Shown piece by piece: positions 22,089-30,464 of a DNA stretch of 35,402 nt. Location of the stretch: positions 1 to 35,402 of the forward strand of contig JAAWNJ010000134.1 of NCBI GenBank assembly GCA_022798895.1. Direction: 5' to 3'. A program made the translations under genes and the position numbers. Position 1 is the stretch's first letter, and every line of letters begins with the position of its first letter. Source of the DNA: Clostridia bacterium (GTDB lineage Bacteria; Bacillota; Clostridia; TANB77; CAG-508). Under the pieces are notes generated by a model. The model did not search any database. It was given only the letters and a program-made list of their open reading frames with translations, and was not told the DNA's origin.

Positions 22089-23476
22089 TGGAAAAAGTAG
22101 TAAAAGATTATTTAAAGGCACATGGATATGAAGGAAGCATAGACGAAAATCAAGAAAAACGAGTAAATGAATGGTTAGACATATTTAAAGGACCAACTAA
22201 AAAGTATAACATCAGCATCTATAACGGAACAAAATATGTAAAACATAAAATTAAATCATTAAATCTACCAAGCCAGATATGTGCCGATTTAGCAGACTTC
22301 TTCTTCAATGAAAAGTTGGACATCACTATAGATAAAGCAAAAGTGCAGAAGCCAATTAGAGAATGCCTAGAGCAAAATAATTTTTTACACAATACAAACA
22401 AATTAATGCAAATGGTAAAAGCACTTGGTACTGGTGCAATTGTTCCATACTTAAACAATGGAATATTAAAAATAAATTATATTAAAGCACCAAATATTGT
22501 AATTTTGAGAGCAAACGAAGATGAAGTCATAGACGTACTGTTTTGGAGCAAAATCAAGACACAAGATGGTTATGAATACATATTGAATATGCACATATTA
22601 GACGAACAGGAAGGATATATAATTTATAACAAAAAGATTAAAGAAGAAGGAAAATCAACTACTAATGAAGATTTAGGAGAAGCAGAAGAAATACACACAT
22701 ATTCATTTCTACCAAAGTTTGGAATGCTATTCACACCAGAAATTAATAATTTCGACATCAATAGCCCATACGGCATTAGCTGTTATGCAAACGCATTAGA
22801 CCAGATATTTATAACAGATAGAGCGTACGATAGTATGGACAACGAAATCTACTTAGGTAAAAAAAGAGTTTATGTTGGTACTGGAGCAACGACTTTTAGA
22901 ATAGATGAAAACGGAAATACTATTCCAATATTTGATGCTAACGATGTTGCATTTTATGCATTACCAGGTGAAAATAATAAAGAAATAGTAAAAGAAAGCA
23001 CAGGAGATTTAAGAATAGAGCCAATTTCAAGTGCAGTACAATACAATTTGAATTTGCTAACATCAAAGGTTGGACTAGGACATAACTATTATAAGTTCAA
23101 AGATGGAGAGGTATATGTTAATACAGACAATGTAATTAGTACAAACAGCGATGTATATAGAAAAATTAGAAAGCAACAAAATATTACTACGAAAGCAATT
23201 ATTGATGTAATATACGCAATAGCAGAATTAATTGGAATTAAGCAGCAATTCAGTGTAAGTGTATTTTATGATGACAGCATAATAGAAGATACAGAGAAGA
23301 CACAAAAACAAGCACAGACAGAATTTGATAGAAAACTTATCAGTAATGCACAATATTATCGAGATGTTTATAAATTAAAAGATAATGAAGCCAGAAAATT
23401 TGCAGAACAAATGAAACAAGAAATCATCGAAGAAACAATTACAGACGGAATAGAGCCAGTTGAAGGTGATGAATAA
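22088..23476 (+). CDS. Portal protein (SPP1 Gp6-like)
   Basis: A 462-aa protein with the SPP1-type portal pattern: LPSQICADLADFFFNEKLDI, the helical core LMQMVKALGTGAIVPYLNNG, FGMLFTPEINNFDINSPYGI and a C-terminal acidic part. It forms the ring through which DNA enters the capsid. ATG 22088 lies in TAATG with AGGAGAG upstream; an earlier in-frame start within terL is not needed. There is no in-frame CGG. Confidence 0.9.
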   Translation: MEKVVKDYLKAHGYEGSIDENQEKRVNEWLDIFKGPTKKYNISIYNGTKYVKHKIKSLNLPSQICADLADFFFNEKLDITIDKAKVQKPIRECLEQNNFLHNTNKLMQMVKALGTGAIVPYLNNGILKINYIKAPNIVILRANEDEVIDVLFWSKIKTQDGYEYILNMHILDEQEGYIIYNKKIKEEGKSTTNEDLGEAEEIHTYSFLPKFGMLFTPEINNFDINSPYGISCYANALDQIFITDRAYDSMDNEIYLGKKRVYVGTGATTFRIDENGNTIPIFDANDVAFYALPGENNKEIVKESTGDLRIEPISSAVQYNLNLLTSKVGLGHNYYKFKDGEVYVNTDNVISTNSDVYRKIRKQQNITTKAIIDVIYAIAELIGIKQQFSVSVFYDDSIIEDTEKTQKQAQTEFDRKLISNAQYYRDVYKLKDNEARKFAEQMKQEIIEETITDGIEPVEGDE

Positions 23477-25051
23477 TGAATGAGGAAGCATTAAAAAAGC
23501 TATTAAATACTTATTCAGAACTAGAAATGAAGTTGCTAGATGAGTTAGTGCAACATTTTAAAATCAACGAAAAATTTATCAATTCAGACTACTGGAGAAT
23601 AGAAAAGCTAGAAGAGTTAGGAATATTAAATCAAAATATTGTCAAATATGTTTCACAAGCAGTAGAAAAAACACCAGAGCAAGTATCGGAGGCATTAGAA
23701 CAAATAGGATTTGATACACTTAACATTCAAAATCTAAATAATGCATATGACAAAGGGCTATTAACAATTAATCCTTCTGTAATTTTAGAAAAGCAACTTG
23801 TCAATAATTTAATTAATCTTTCGTATAATGAAGTTACTAACAGACTAATAGAATTAAGCAACAAGATAGAAAATGCAACAAGAGATACATATTTGAACAT
23901 TGTAGAAAAAGCATATCTTCAAACTTCTGAGGGGATCTCATACCAAGAAGCGATTAGAAGTTGTTTACTAGAACTAGGAGAAAAAGGCATTACTACTTTA
24001 AAGTACAAAACTGTAGATAAGGACGGAAAAGTAGTAGGTATAAGAAACTATGACATAGAGGGAGCAGTAAGACGCGAATTAATTACAGCAACACACAACT
24101 TAACAAATAATATCAATATACAAGTAGCTGAAGAATTAGATGTTGAATATCTATATTTATCAGAACATATCAAGTGTAGAGAAACGCATTTTTCTTGGCA
24201 AGGTACAATAGTCAAAAGAGAAGATTTGGTCAAAGTAACAAGACTTGGAGAAGTAGACGGAATGGGAGGACCAAACTGCAAACATTATCCCACACCATAT
24301 TTTCGGAACAGCAAGAGGAAATGAACTAAAACAAATATCACAAGAAGAAGCATTAGAGCAATACGAATTAGCACAAAAACAAAGATACTTAGAAAGAGGC
24401 ATTAGAAAATGGAAACGTAGAGAAAGATTATTTAAGACAGCAGATGACAAGGAGTATTATAAAAAGTGCAAAGAGAAAGTCAAAGAGTGGCAACTAAGAA
24501 ATAAAGAGTTTACAGAGAATAATAACTTAAAACGTGACTTTACAAGAGAAAATGTGGAAAGAGTGACAAAAGTAGATAAGAATGATATAATGCTAACTGA
24601 GAATGAACAATATGCAATGAATAAATATATTAGTTCTGATTTTTACACTATAAACGAAAAGTTAAGAAATAATATAGAACTAACTGCTACAGAAAAGAAT
24701 TTAGCAAATGACTTGGATAATGCATTAAACAAGATGCCTAATTATAATGGTTTAGTAACACGTTCTATACAATTAGATCAAGAGCAGTTAAGTAATTTCT
24801 TGAAAGAAAGTCAGATAGACAGAATTGTTGAATATAAAGCTTATACTTCTACAACAACAGGAGAAAGATATAACGAATTAAGTAGTGTAGAGTTATACAT
24901 AAATTCTAAAAGTGGAAAAGACATAAGGAAATACAATGAAAGCGAGCAAGAAATTTTGTTCAAAAGAGGTTCATTATTTAAAGTAAAGGAAATAGAGAAG
25001 ATAAAGAACACATATCATATTTTATTGGAGGACATGAATGAAGAAGGATAG
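23476..25051 (+). CDS. Minor capsid/head morphogenesis protein fused to an ADP-ribosyltransferase, one CGG +1 shift
   Basis: The joined product is 524 aa. Residues 1-276 resemble phage minor capsid proteins of the SPP1 Gp7 type, ending with the Cys/His part ECRETHFSWQG-like (KCRETHFSWQGTIV) and GGPNCKHYPTPYF. At CGG 24304 the zero frame stops within a few codons. The +1 frame continues GTARGNELKQISQEEALEQY and completes that domain. The last 160 residues form an ADP-ribosyltransferase exoenzyme fold: VTRSI (Arg), YTSTTTG (STT) and ESEQEILFKRGS (ExE). Such toxins riding on head proteins are known in Bacillota phages and may enter the host with DNA. The start abuts the portal stop. Confidence 0.85.
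24304..24307 (+). other. CGG +1 recoding site 10 (minor capsid-ART)
   Basis: TTT CGG A: continues as TTT, skip C, GGA, restoring PYFGTARGNEL. Confidence 0.87.
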
Positions 25052-25196
25052 AGAAGGCAATAAGCCATTTCAAAGCCATAGATGGAACGAAGACGTAGGT
25101 GCTAAAGCTGTAGGATATAAAAAAAGTTCAAAAGAAGAAAAAGAAAAATCAAAAAAAGAATTTGATAAAATTCTAAAAGATAGAGGAATAAAATAA
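25038..25196 (+). CDS. 52-aa basic protein, unknown
   Basis: ATG 25038 overlaps the end of the ADP-ribosyltransferase, with TTGGAGG upstream. It is highly charged (HRWNEDVGAKAVGYKKSSKE, then a Lys/Glu helix). Its TAA stop overlaps the ATT that may start the next ORF. Confidence 0.6.
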   Translation: MKKDREGNKPFQSHRWNEDVGAKAVGYKKSSKEEKEKSKKEFDKILKDRGIK

Positions 25197-25388
25197 TTAA
25201 ATGTAGTGGCGGAATAGACAATTCTAGCTTTGGATTGGTAAAACAAATTAATAAACTAAGAGTTGATGTTCTCGAGATAAAAACTAAAGTTGAAAAGATT
25301 TGCAATAGTAGACGCTTTATGGCAGAAATGTCGGTTGAGTTTCGGAATGGAACTAGGTCACACGTGCATACTTGCTAAGAGTATGTAA
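25196..25388 (+). CDS. Possible 63-aa protein with ATT start and one CGG +1 shift
   Basis: A reading frame opens right after the previous stop (TAATT) and encodes CSGGIDNSSFGLVKQINKLR, then VDVLEIKTKVEKIC. No ATG, GTG or TTG is available at the front; ATT 25196 has AGAGG nine bases upstream. CGG 25343 lies in frame, and the +1 frame gives GMELGHTCILAKSM and a stop. The protein-like composition supports coding, but the noncanonical start and the overlap with a tRNA-like fold leave this uncertain. Confidence 0.4.
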
Positions 25389-25437
25389 TCCAGTCTAGGG
25401 AACTGGCTCATGTTGGGTGCAAATCCCAACCTACATT
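25328..25437 (+). ncRNA. tRNA-like structured region, perhaps a degenerate or unusual tRNA-Ser
   Basis: ATGTCGG (25328-25334) can pair with CCTACAT (25430-25436) with one mismatch. A T-arm-like hairpin (TTGGG, loop TGCAAAT, CCCAA; 25413-25429) lies just inside. CCAGT/ACTGG (25390-25406) resembles a class II variable arm. CATAC/GTATG (25367-25385) encloses a 9-base loop TTGCTAAGA resembling an expanded GCT (Ser) anticodon loop. The D-arm region is too long and no CCA is encoded. It may be a tRNA remnant, another structured RNA or coincidence. Together with the following hairpin it accounts for most of the gap before the scaffold gene. Confidence 0.3.
25343..25346 (+). other. CGG +1 recoding site 11 (possible small ORF)
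   Basis: TTT CGG A: continues as TTT, skip C, GGA. The weakest site, because the ORF itself is uncertain. Confidence 0.4.
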
Positions 25438-25454
25438 AATTAAATAAAAAAGAT

Positions 25455-25485
25455 AAATAGACATTCAAACGAGTGTCTATTTTTA
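25455..25485 (+). terminator. Terminator before the scaffold/capsid genes
   Basis: AAATAGACATTC (25455-25466) pairs with GAGTGTCTATTT (25471-25482) around AAAC, followed by a short T-run. It separates packaging genes from scaffold and capsid. No clear promoter was seen in 25486-25560, so it may attenuate rather than fully stop transcription. Confidence 0.7.
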
Positions 25486-25576
25486 TATGTCTTTTTACTT
25501 TATTGTAGACACTAAAGAACAACAAAGGTGCGAGATTTACTCGTTACTCGAATAAAAAAATGGAGGTTTTTAAATT

Positions 25577-26173
25577 ATGGAAGGACAAGAAAATCAAGGA
25601 ACAAACACAGTTGTAAATACTAATACAACAACTAACACAGGAGCAGTTACTCAGCCTGTTGGAACACAAGCACAAACAAAAACTGAGGGGACAGTTACTC
25701 AGACTGTTAATAAAACTGAGGGTAGCGAAGGAGCAAAAACTTTCACGCAAGAGGAAGTTAATGCACTATTAGCAAAAGAAAAAAAGAACTTGCCAAGCAA
25801 GGAAGAATTGAAAGCCTTCAAAGAGTGGCAAGAATCTCAAAAGACAGAGGAACAAAAAAGACAAGAAGAACTAGTTAGAGTACAAAATCTTGAAAACAAT
25901 AATAATAGTCAATCGCAAATTATCTCTATTATGAGAAATGGAATTGACTACGAAACTGCTGAGTTTATTCAATTTAAACTTAGCAAAATGGATGGAGATT
26001 TTGAAACTAACTTAGAAACATACTTAGCAGAGAATAAAGACAAATTTACAAAAGAAGAAACTAAAAAGCCTGTTACAACAGGTTTTTCTCAAAGTAAGAC
26101 AAATACTAGTACAAACACAAATAAGGATTATTTAGACAAGAAATATGCCAATAATCCATATTATAAAAAATAA
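25577..26173 (+). CDS. Capsid scaffolding protein (DUF4355 type)
   Basis: A 198-aa protein. A Thr/Asn/Gln-rich start (residues 1-45) precedes the motif KTFTQEEVNALLAKEKKNLP and a Glu/Lys coiled coil (ELKAFKEWQESQKTEEQKRQ) typical of Bacillota phage scaffolds. It lies directly before the major capsid gene, and TGGAGG precedes ATG 25577. It would guide capsid assembly and then be lost. Confidence 0.85.
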   Translation: MEGQENQGTNTVVNTNTTTNTGAVTQPVGTQAQTKTEGTVTQTVNKTEGSEGAKTFTQEEVNALLAKEKKNLPSKEELKAFKEWQESQKTEEQKRQEELVRVQNLENNNNSQSQIISIMRNGIDYETAEFIQFKLSKMDGDFETNLETYLAENKDKFTKEETKKPVTTGFSQSKTNTSTNTNKDYLDKKYANNPYYKK

Positions 26174-26193
26174 ATTTTAGGAGGTAGAAAATT

Positions 26194-27075
26194 ATGCCAT
26201 TATATGGAAGTCAAAACGTAGATACTCAATATCAATCAGCTATTGAGCCAAACCTATATTGTGATACTGTATTAATACCAGGTATTACATATACAGAAAA
26301 ATATCAAAGAGGACCAGCAGGTCAAATTATGGTTCACAAATTAGACAGTGGAGCAGAAGTAGAACCAGGAACACCAGGAAGGGATTTTAAAGATGAAGAA
26401 GCAAAAGACAGTTTAATTCCTATCGTATTCAACAATAATTTCCAAAAATCAAGAAAAATTTATGGAGTACAAGCAAGTGCTGTTAGCTTTGAAATGGGTG
26501 AAGAGTATTTAGCAGATGCATTAAATATGACAAAACAAGGTCGTCAATATTCTGGCTTAGCTTGCATGGCAAATGAAGGTACATTATTGACAGACACAAC
26601 GTTGGTAACCGAAAGCAATGCTATCAGTATTCTTACAACATTAAGAAAGAAAATCAAAGACAATAAAGGAAAAGCCAACTTTGCAATGGTTTCTACTGAG
26701 ATTTATGCAATGTTTCTAAAATTATTAGGACTAGCACAAGTGATGGACCCAGCTGTGCAAAGTGGAGAATTAATGAAGAGATTTGGACTACATATCTTAG
26801 AGTGTAATTCATTCGACAAGGAAGAGGCTAAATACTATAACAGTGCAAACGAATTAAAAACTGTTGATCTTACTGGAATTGATTTCATTGTAGGCTATAG
26901 TGAAGCAACATCAATTTTAGATAATTTCGAGTTATATCGTTTAAAAGATAGCGAAAATTTTGCAGGAACGAAAGCACAAGTAGAGTACAATACAGCTTTT
27001 AAAGTTAATAGTCCAAAGCAATTAATTATTAAGAAGCATACTGTGGCAAGGCAAGCAACACCAAGTGGAACTTAA
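26194..27075 (+). CDS. Major capsid protein
   Basis: A 293-aa protein right after the scaffold with a strong ribosome site (TTAGGAGG). It opens MPLYGSQNVDTQYQSAIEPN and has the HK97-like spread of beta and helical segments (FAMVSTEIYAMFLKLLGLAQ; IDFIVGYSEATSILDNFELY). It forms the capsid shell. The assignment rests mainly on size and order between scaffold and connector genes. No in-frame CGG is present in this high-output gene. Confidence 0.85.
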   Translation: MPLYGSQNVDTQYQSAIEPNLYCDTVLIPGITYTEKYQRGPAGQIMVHKLDSGAEVEPGTPGRDFKDEEAKDSLIPIVFNNNFQKSRKIYGVQASAVSFEMGEEYLADALNMTKQGRQYSGLACMANEGTLLTDTTLVTESNAISILTTLRKKIKDNKGKANFAMVSTEIYAMFLKLLGLAQVMDPAVQSGELMKRFGLHILECNSFDKEEAKYYNSANELKTVDLTGIDFIVGYSEATSILDNFELYRLKDSENFAGTKAQVEYNTAFKVNSPKQLIIKKHTVARQATPSGT

Positions 27076-27100
27076 AGGCAAAAAAAGGAGTTAAAAGGGC

Positions 27101-27526
27101 ATGAAAGAATATACCAATTATGAATTTTATAAGGATACATATAAGGGCAACATGCCCAAAGACGACTTTGATATATTAGTAATAAGAGCAAGTACAGAGG
27201 TACGAAATGCTATCATGAATAGGGATATTTCTAATTATGAAGATGAAGTACAACTGGCTACTTGCTCTGTTACTGATATATTATTAAAGATTGAACAAAT
27301 TGAAAGCAAAAAATCTAAGCTAGTAAGTAGTGAAAAAGCAGATAGGATACTTGCAAGTGAACAGGTAGCAGATTTGTCGAGAACTTATGCTGATGCTACA
27401 AAATTGTCAGACTTAGATTTAGAAATTTCTAACCAACAAAGCAAAATAAGAGAAGAAATAGAACGACAGCTATTATTTACAGGCTTATTAAATAGGAGGT
27501 GTGAAATTTATGGAAGATGTATTTGA
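27101..27526 (+). CDS. Head-tail connector protein (Gp6-like)
   Basis: A 141-aa helical protein following the capsid gene. The pattern FDILVIRASTEVRNAIMNRD and LATCSVTDILLKIEQIESKK fits the phage head-tail adaptor family that sits on the portal. AAAGGAG precedes ATG 27101. Its end overlaps the next gene by 17 bases. Confidence 0.7.
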   Translation: MKEYTNYEFYKDTYKGNMPKDDFDILVIRASTEVRNAIMNRDISNYEDEVQLATCSVTDILLKIEQIESKKSKLVSSEKADRILASEQVADLSRTYADATKLSDLDLEISNQQSKIREEIERQLLFTGLLNRRCEIYGRCI

Positions 27527-27917
27527 TAAAGACATAACAGTAATTAACAAATATATTGACAAAGAAACAAGGAAACCTCTATATAAAGTAAGCCATATAA
27601 AAGGTTTTTGGAGTTCTAACGATGGAATATCAATAAATGGGACACAAATAACTAAAAGCGATGGTCTAAGTGCTAGAATACTCATAAATGACAGTAGAAA
27701 CGAACAATATCAAAGTCCAGAAGAATTTGAAAAAGAACAAAATACGTGGACGTTAAAGCCAGACGACTGTCTTATAAAAGGGTTTGTATGCGATGTTCTA
27801 ACAACTGTACAAGCACTAGAAAAATATGGTTCTTCCAATGTTATTAAGATAACCAATATTGCAACAAAAGATTACGGTAGCGAAAATATGCAGCATTTTG
27901 TTGTAACAGGAGCATAG
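27510..27917 (+). CDS. Putative head completion/minor capsid protein
   Basis: A 135-aa protein from ATG 27510 (AGGAGG ten bases upstream; the GTG at 27501 is too close). Beta-rich sequence: VINKYIDKETRKPLYKVSHI and KGFWSSNDGISINGTQI. Position two after the capsid suits a stopper-type connector in SPP1-like phages. The family is not certain. Confidence 0.6.
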   Translation: MEDVFDKDITVINKYIDKETRKPLYKVSHIKGFWSSNDGISINGTQITKSDGLSARILINDSRNEQYQSPEEFEKEQNTWTLKPDDCLIKGFVCDVLTTVQALEKYGSSNVIKITNIATKDYGSENMQHFVVTGA

Positions 27918-27918
27918 T

Positions 27919-28371
27919 ATGAAGATTAGTTATGAAGTAGCTTTCAGTAATATTCAAAAGCAGCAAATTGTAGACAAATATGGCTTAGAGGGTGGAAGAA
28001 CACAAAAGGTTATTGATAGTGCTTTTATGGGGTATTTAGATAAATATATGCCAATGGACGAAGAAATGCAAATGATAACAAGTATGTATAATTCTACAAG
28101 AGTAGGTTCTGGAGAAATTAATATTAATGCTCCACATGCACATTATCAAAACGAAGGTGAAGTGTACGTAGATCCAAAAACAGGAAAAGGAGCATTTCAC
28201 GACCCAGTAAGTGGTAGATATTGGAGTAGACCAGGAATAAAGAAAGTTCCAAGTGGTAAAAAGCTAAACTATCATGGTGGTGCATTAAGGGGCGACCACT
28301 TCACTGAAAGAATGTTAGCGGACCATTTTCCTGATATTTTAAATGCAGGACAAAAGGAGATAGATAAGTAA
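27919..28371 (+). CDS. Minor capsid protein (Minor_capsid_2-like)
   Basis: A 150-aa protein with the family's recognisable core: HAHYQNEGEVYVDPKTGKGA, then YWSRPGIKKVPSGKKLNYHG and DHFTERMLADHF. It works in head-tail joining or tail completion. The stop overlaps the next ATG (TAATG). Confidence 0.78.
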   Translation: MKISYEVAFSNIQKQQIVDKYGLEGGRTQKVIDSAFMGYLDKYMPMDEEMQMITSMYNSTRVGSGEININAPHAHYQNEGEVYVDPKTGKGAFHDPVSGRYWSRPGIKKVPSGKKLNYHGGALRGDHFTERMLADHFPDILNAGQKEIDK

Positions 28372-28793
28372 TGGAAGAAGCAGAAGTAATAATTGATAAA
28401 GTAAGAGAATATATAGCAAAATGTCCATTCTTAAAGGAATATGCTGAATTAAATGTTGAATATTTAATAGATAAAGTAGTTACGTATTCTATTAATGAAA
28501 ATGCAGGCTACAATCCAGTTATGAATAAGTTTCTATATGGTTCTGAAAATCAATTCTTATTTACTTTTGACAGTAAGCTACATTGGAATGAGGATATTCA
28601 AAACAACATAGATAATTCTAAATTCTTTACAAACTTTAAAAATTGGTTAGAAAAAAACAATAAAAATAAAATATTTCCAAACATAAAAGGAATATATGAA
28701 ATTGGAGCAACGACAAATGGCTATATATTTGCAACAAATGCGAATGAAGCTATTTATCGTATTCAATGTTACTTATATTATTCAAAAATTTAA
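28371..28793 (+). CDS. Putative tail-terminator/minor capsid protein
   Basis: A 140-aa protein starting within the previous stop codon. It contains ECP-like helices then beta segments (VVTYSINENAGYNPVMNKFL; GIYEIGATTNGYIFATNANE). The place between Minor_capsid_2 and the tail tube fits the tail-terminator (Minor_capsid_3) family. Confidence 0.6.
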   Translation: MEEAEVIIDKVREYIAKCPFLKEYAELNVEYLIDKVVTYSINENAGYNPVMNKFLYGSENQFLFTFDSKLHWNEDIQNNIDNSKFFTNFKNWLEKNNKNKIFPNIKGIYEIGATTNGYIFATNANEAIYRIQCYLYYSKI

Positions 28794-28816
28794 TTAAATA
28801 AAGGAGGGAAAAACAA

Positions 28817-29356
28817 ATGTCAAATAAAGATATTGTAATACCAGAAAATATACAAAAAATAGATAGAACTGATTGGGTGGAATTTTTAAATACAAAGCCA
28901 TCTGCAACAACTCCTAGCTGGGCAATAATTGGTGTTGGTACTGCTGATAAATCAAACGAATATAATGCAGAAGTCTCTGAAGAAAAATGGATTATAGAAA
29001 AGAATAAAAGAAAAGAAGTAGATAGTTATGGCGTTACTTCTGGCATCGAGCAGACAGCATACAAAAATGACCCTGTTTTCGAGTTTGTTGATAATATTAG
29101 ATACAGACTTGCAACTGGAGCAAAAGCAAAAACAACCTTACTAGAAGTAGATAAGTATAGCGTAACAGATGAAAATACTACACCGAAATACCGTGCAAGA
29201 CTGTGGAATGTAGCAATCGAGATAAGCTCTAACGGTGGAGATACAGCTAAAATAAACTACAACATACATTATACTGGAGATCCAAAATTTGGTACAGTTA
29301 CGTTTGCAGATGGCGAACCAACATTTACTGAAGAAAACCAAGAGACATCAGAATAA
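28817..29356 (+). CDS. Major tail (tube) protein
   Basis: A 179-aa protein with a strong ribosome site (AAAGGAGGG). The beta-rich chain includes WAIIGVGTADKSNEYNAEVS, EKNKRKEVDSYGVTSGIEQT and ARLWNVAIEISSNGGDTAKI, in line with Bacillota siphophage tail tube proteins. A terminator overlaps its stop, as is common after the most highly expressed tail gene. Confidence 0.8.
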   Translation: MSNKDIVIPENIQKIDRTDWVEFLNTKPSATTPSWAIIGVGTADKSNEYNAEVSEEKWIIEKNKRKEVDSYGVTSGIEQTAYKNDPVFEFVDNIRYRLATGAKAKTTLLEVDKYSVTDENTTPKYRARLWNVAIEISSNGGDTAKINYNIHYTGDPKFGTVTFADGEPTFTEENQETSE

Positions 29357-29371
29357 AATCTGATGTCTTTC
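29343..29371 (+). terminator. Terminator overlapping the stop of the tail tube gene
   Basis: AGACATCAGA (29343-29352) pairs with TCTGATGTCT (29359-29368) around ATAAAA, followed by TTCTTTAT. The TAA stop is in the loop, so ribosomes reaching it would cover the stem and may lessen termination. Confidence 0.75.
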
Positions 29372-29389
29372 TTTATATTAGGAGGAAAC

Positions 29390-29890
29390 ATGGAATATAT
29401 TAAGCTAAAACAAAGAAAAGACATATTAAAATTAGGATTTCAAGATAAAGACGGAAATATTATAAAAGATAAATCTGGAAATGAAATATTTATCGAGTTT
29501 GATTTAGGCGACATTGATTTGCCACTAAAATACAACAGATGTATTAACGAAATAGAACAAGCTAGAAGAAATCTAAAAGCACAATTTATCATTATAGATA
29601 AAAAGCAAGATCACAAAGGAAAACAACTTCTAAGTTCTAATGAAGAAGCAAAGGCTAAAGCTATGAAAAAGTTTTATGGCGAAATGGAAGCAGCAATGGA
29701 CTTATTCTTAGGTCAAGGCGGAACCAGAAAATTCTTAAATGGTAAGAACTTTTACTGGGAGATATGGGACGATATCGATGAAATATTAAAACCATATCAC
29801 AAAGATATGAAGCTAACAATTACAAGCATGACAGATAGAATAAAAGAGAAATACAAAGTGGACGAAAGCGATGTGTTGACAAATGATTAA
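29390..29890 (+). CDS. Tail assembly chaperone-like protein
   Basis: A 166-aa protein from ATG 29390 (AGGAGG upstream). Mostly helical: LKLGFQDKDGNIIKDKSGNE then KYNRCINEIEQARRNLKAQF and MEAAMDLFLGQGGTRKFLNG. Location between tube and Gp15/tape measure fits a tail assembly chaperone. The next gene overlaps by 8 bases. I see no classic -1 slippery sequence at the junction. Confidence 0.65.
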   Translation: MEYIKLKQRKDILKLGFQDKDGNIIKDKSGNEIFIEFDLGDIDLPLKYNRCINEIEQARRNLKAQFIIIDKKQDHKGKQLLSSNEEAKAKAMKKFYGEMEAAMDLFLGQGGTRKFLNGKNFYWEIWDDIDEILKPYHKDMKLTITSMTDRIKEKYKVDESDVLTND

Positions 29891-30456
29891 TTATCCACGA
29901 TATGCTCAAGTTAAAGATAAAAAATATAAAATTAATACTGACTATAGGGTAGCACTTAGATGTGAAGAAATAGCTAAAGCAGATGTATCAGAAGAAGAAA
30001 GAGCATTGGCTATAATATATTTGCTGTTTGGAAATGGAGGGTTGCAAGACTCTAAAAATTGGAATGATTTGTTACAAATAGCCCTCAAATACTTAAATTG
30101 TGGAAAAGAAACGCAAGAGAAAGATAATCAAGAAGAAGCTAATATGGATTTTGCCCAAGATTGGGAATACATAAGAACTTCTTTTTTTTATGATTACAAT
30201 ATTAGACTGACAAAAAATAAATACATGCATTGGTGGGAATTTTACAATTTACTCTGTCGGACTAAGCGAGAACAGCATTTTAAGCAGAGTGAGATTTGTA
30301 AGAGATTATGACATAAACACAATAAAAGATAGCAAAGAAAAGGCAAAGTGGATAAAACAAAAGGAGCAAGTAGCATTGAAGCATAAATCAAGAGAAAAAA
30401 CAGAAGAACAAAAGAGACTAGACAGATTATTTGAACAGCAATTAAAAGGCAGGTGA
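29883..30456 (+). CDS. Gp15-family tail protein, one CGG +1 shift
   Basis: The joined product is 190 aa (125 plus 65 codons) and matches the Gp15 order: INYPRYAQVKDKKYKINTDY, EERALAIIYLLFGNG, then MHWWEFYNLLC. After CGG 30258 the +1 frame continues GLSENSILSRVRFVRDYDIN and a Lys/Glu-rich end, as in the family. The zero frame instead ends after 17 unrelated residues. The stop at 30454 is spaced normally before the tape measure start. Gp15 is the usual partner gene just before the tape measure and probably acts as a tail assembly chaperone. Confidence 0.85.
30258..30261 (+). other. CGG +1 recoding site 12 (Gp15)
   Basis: TGT CGG A: continues as TGT, skip C, GGA, restoring NLLCGLSENSIL. Confidence 0.88.
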
Positions 30457-30464
30457 AAGAGACA

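Noticed and set aside
25196..25440. Confident tRNA-Ser call
   Set aside because: The D-arm interval is about ten bases too long, the anticodon loop has nine bases and no CCA is encoded, so only a tRNA-like fold is reported.
29390..30456. Classic -1 programmed frameshift between the tail chaperone and Gp15 genes
   Set aside because: No X-XXY-YYZ slippery heptamer was found at the overlap, and each gene has its own start. The only break here is the CGG +1 site in Gp15.
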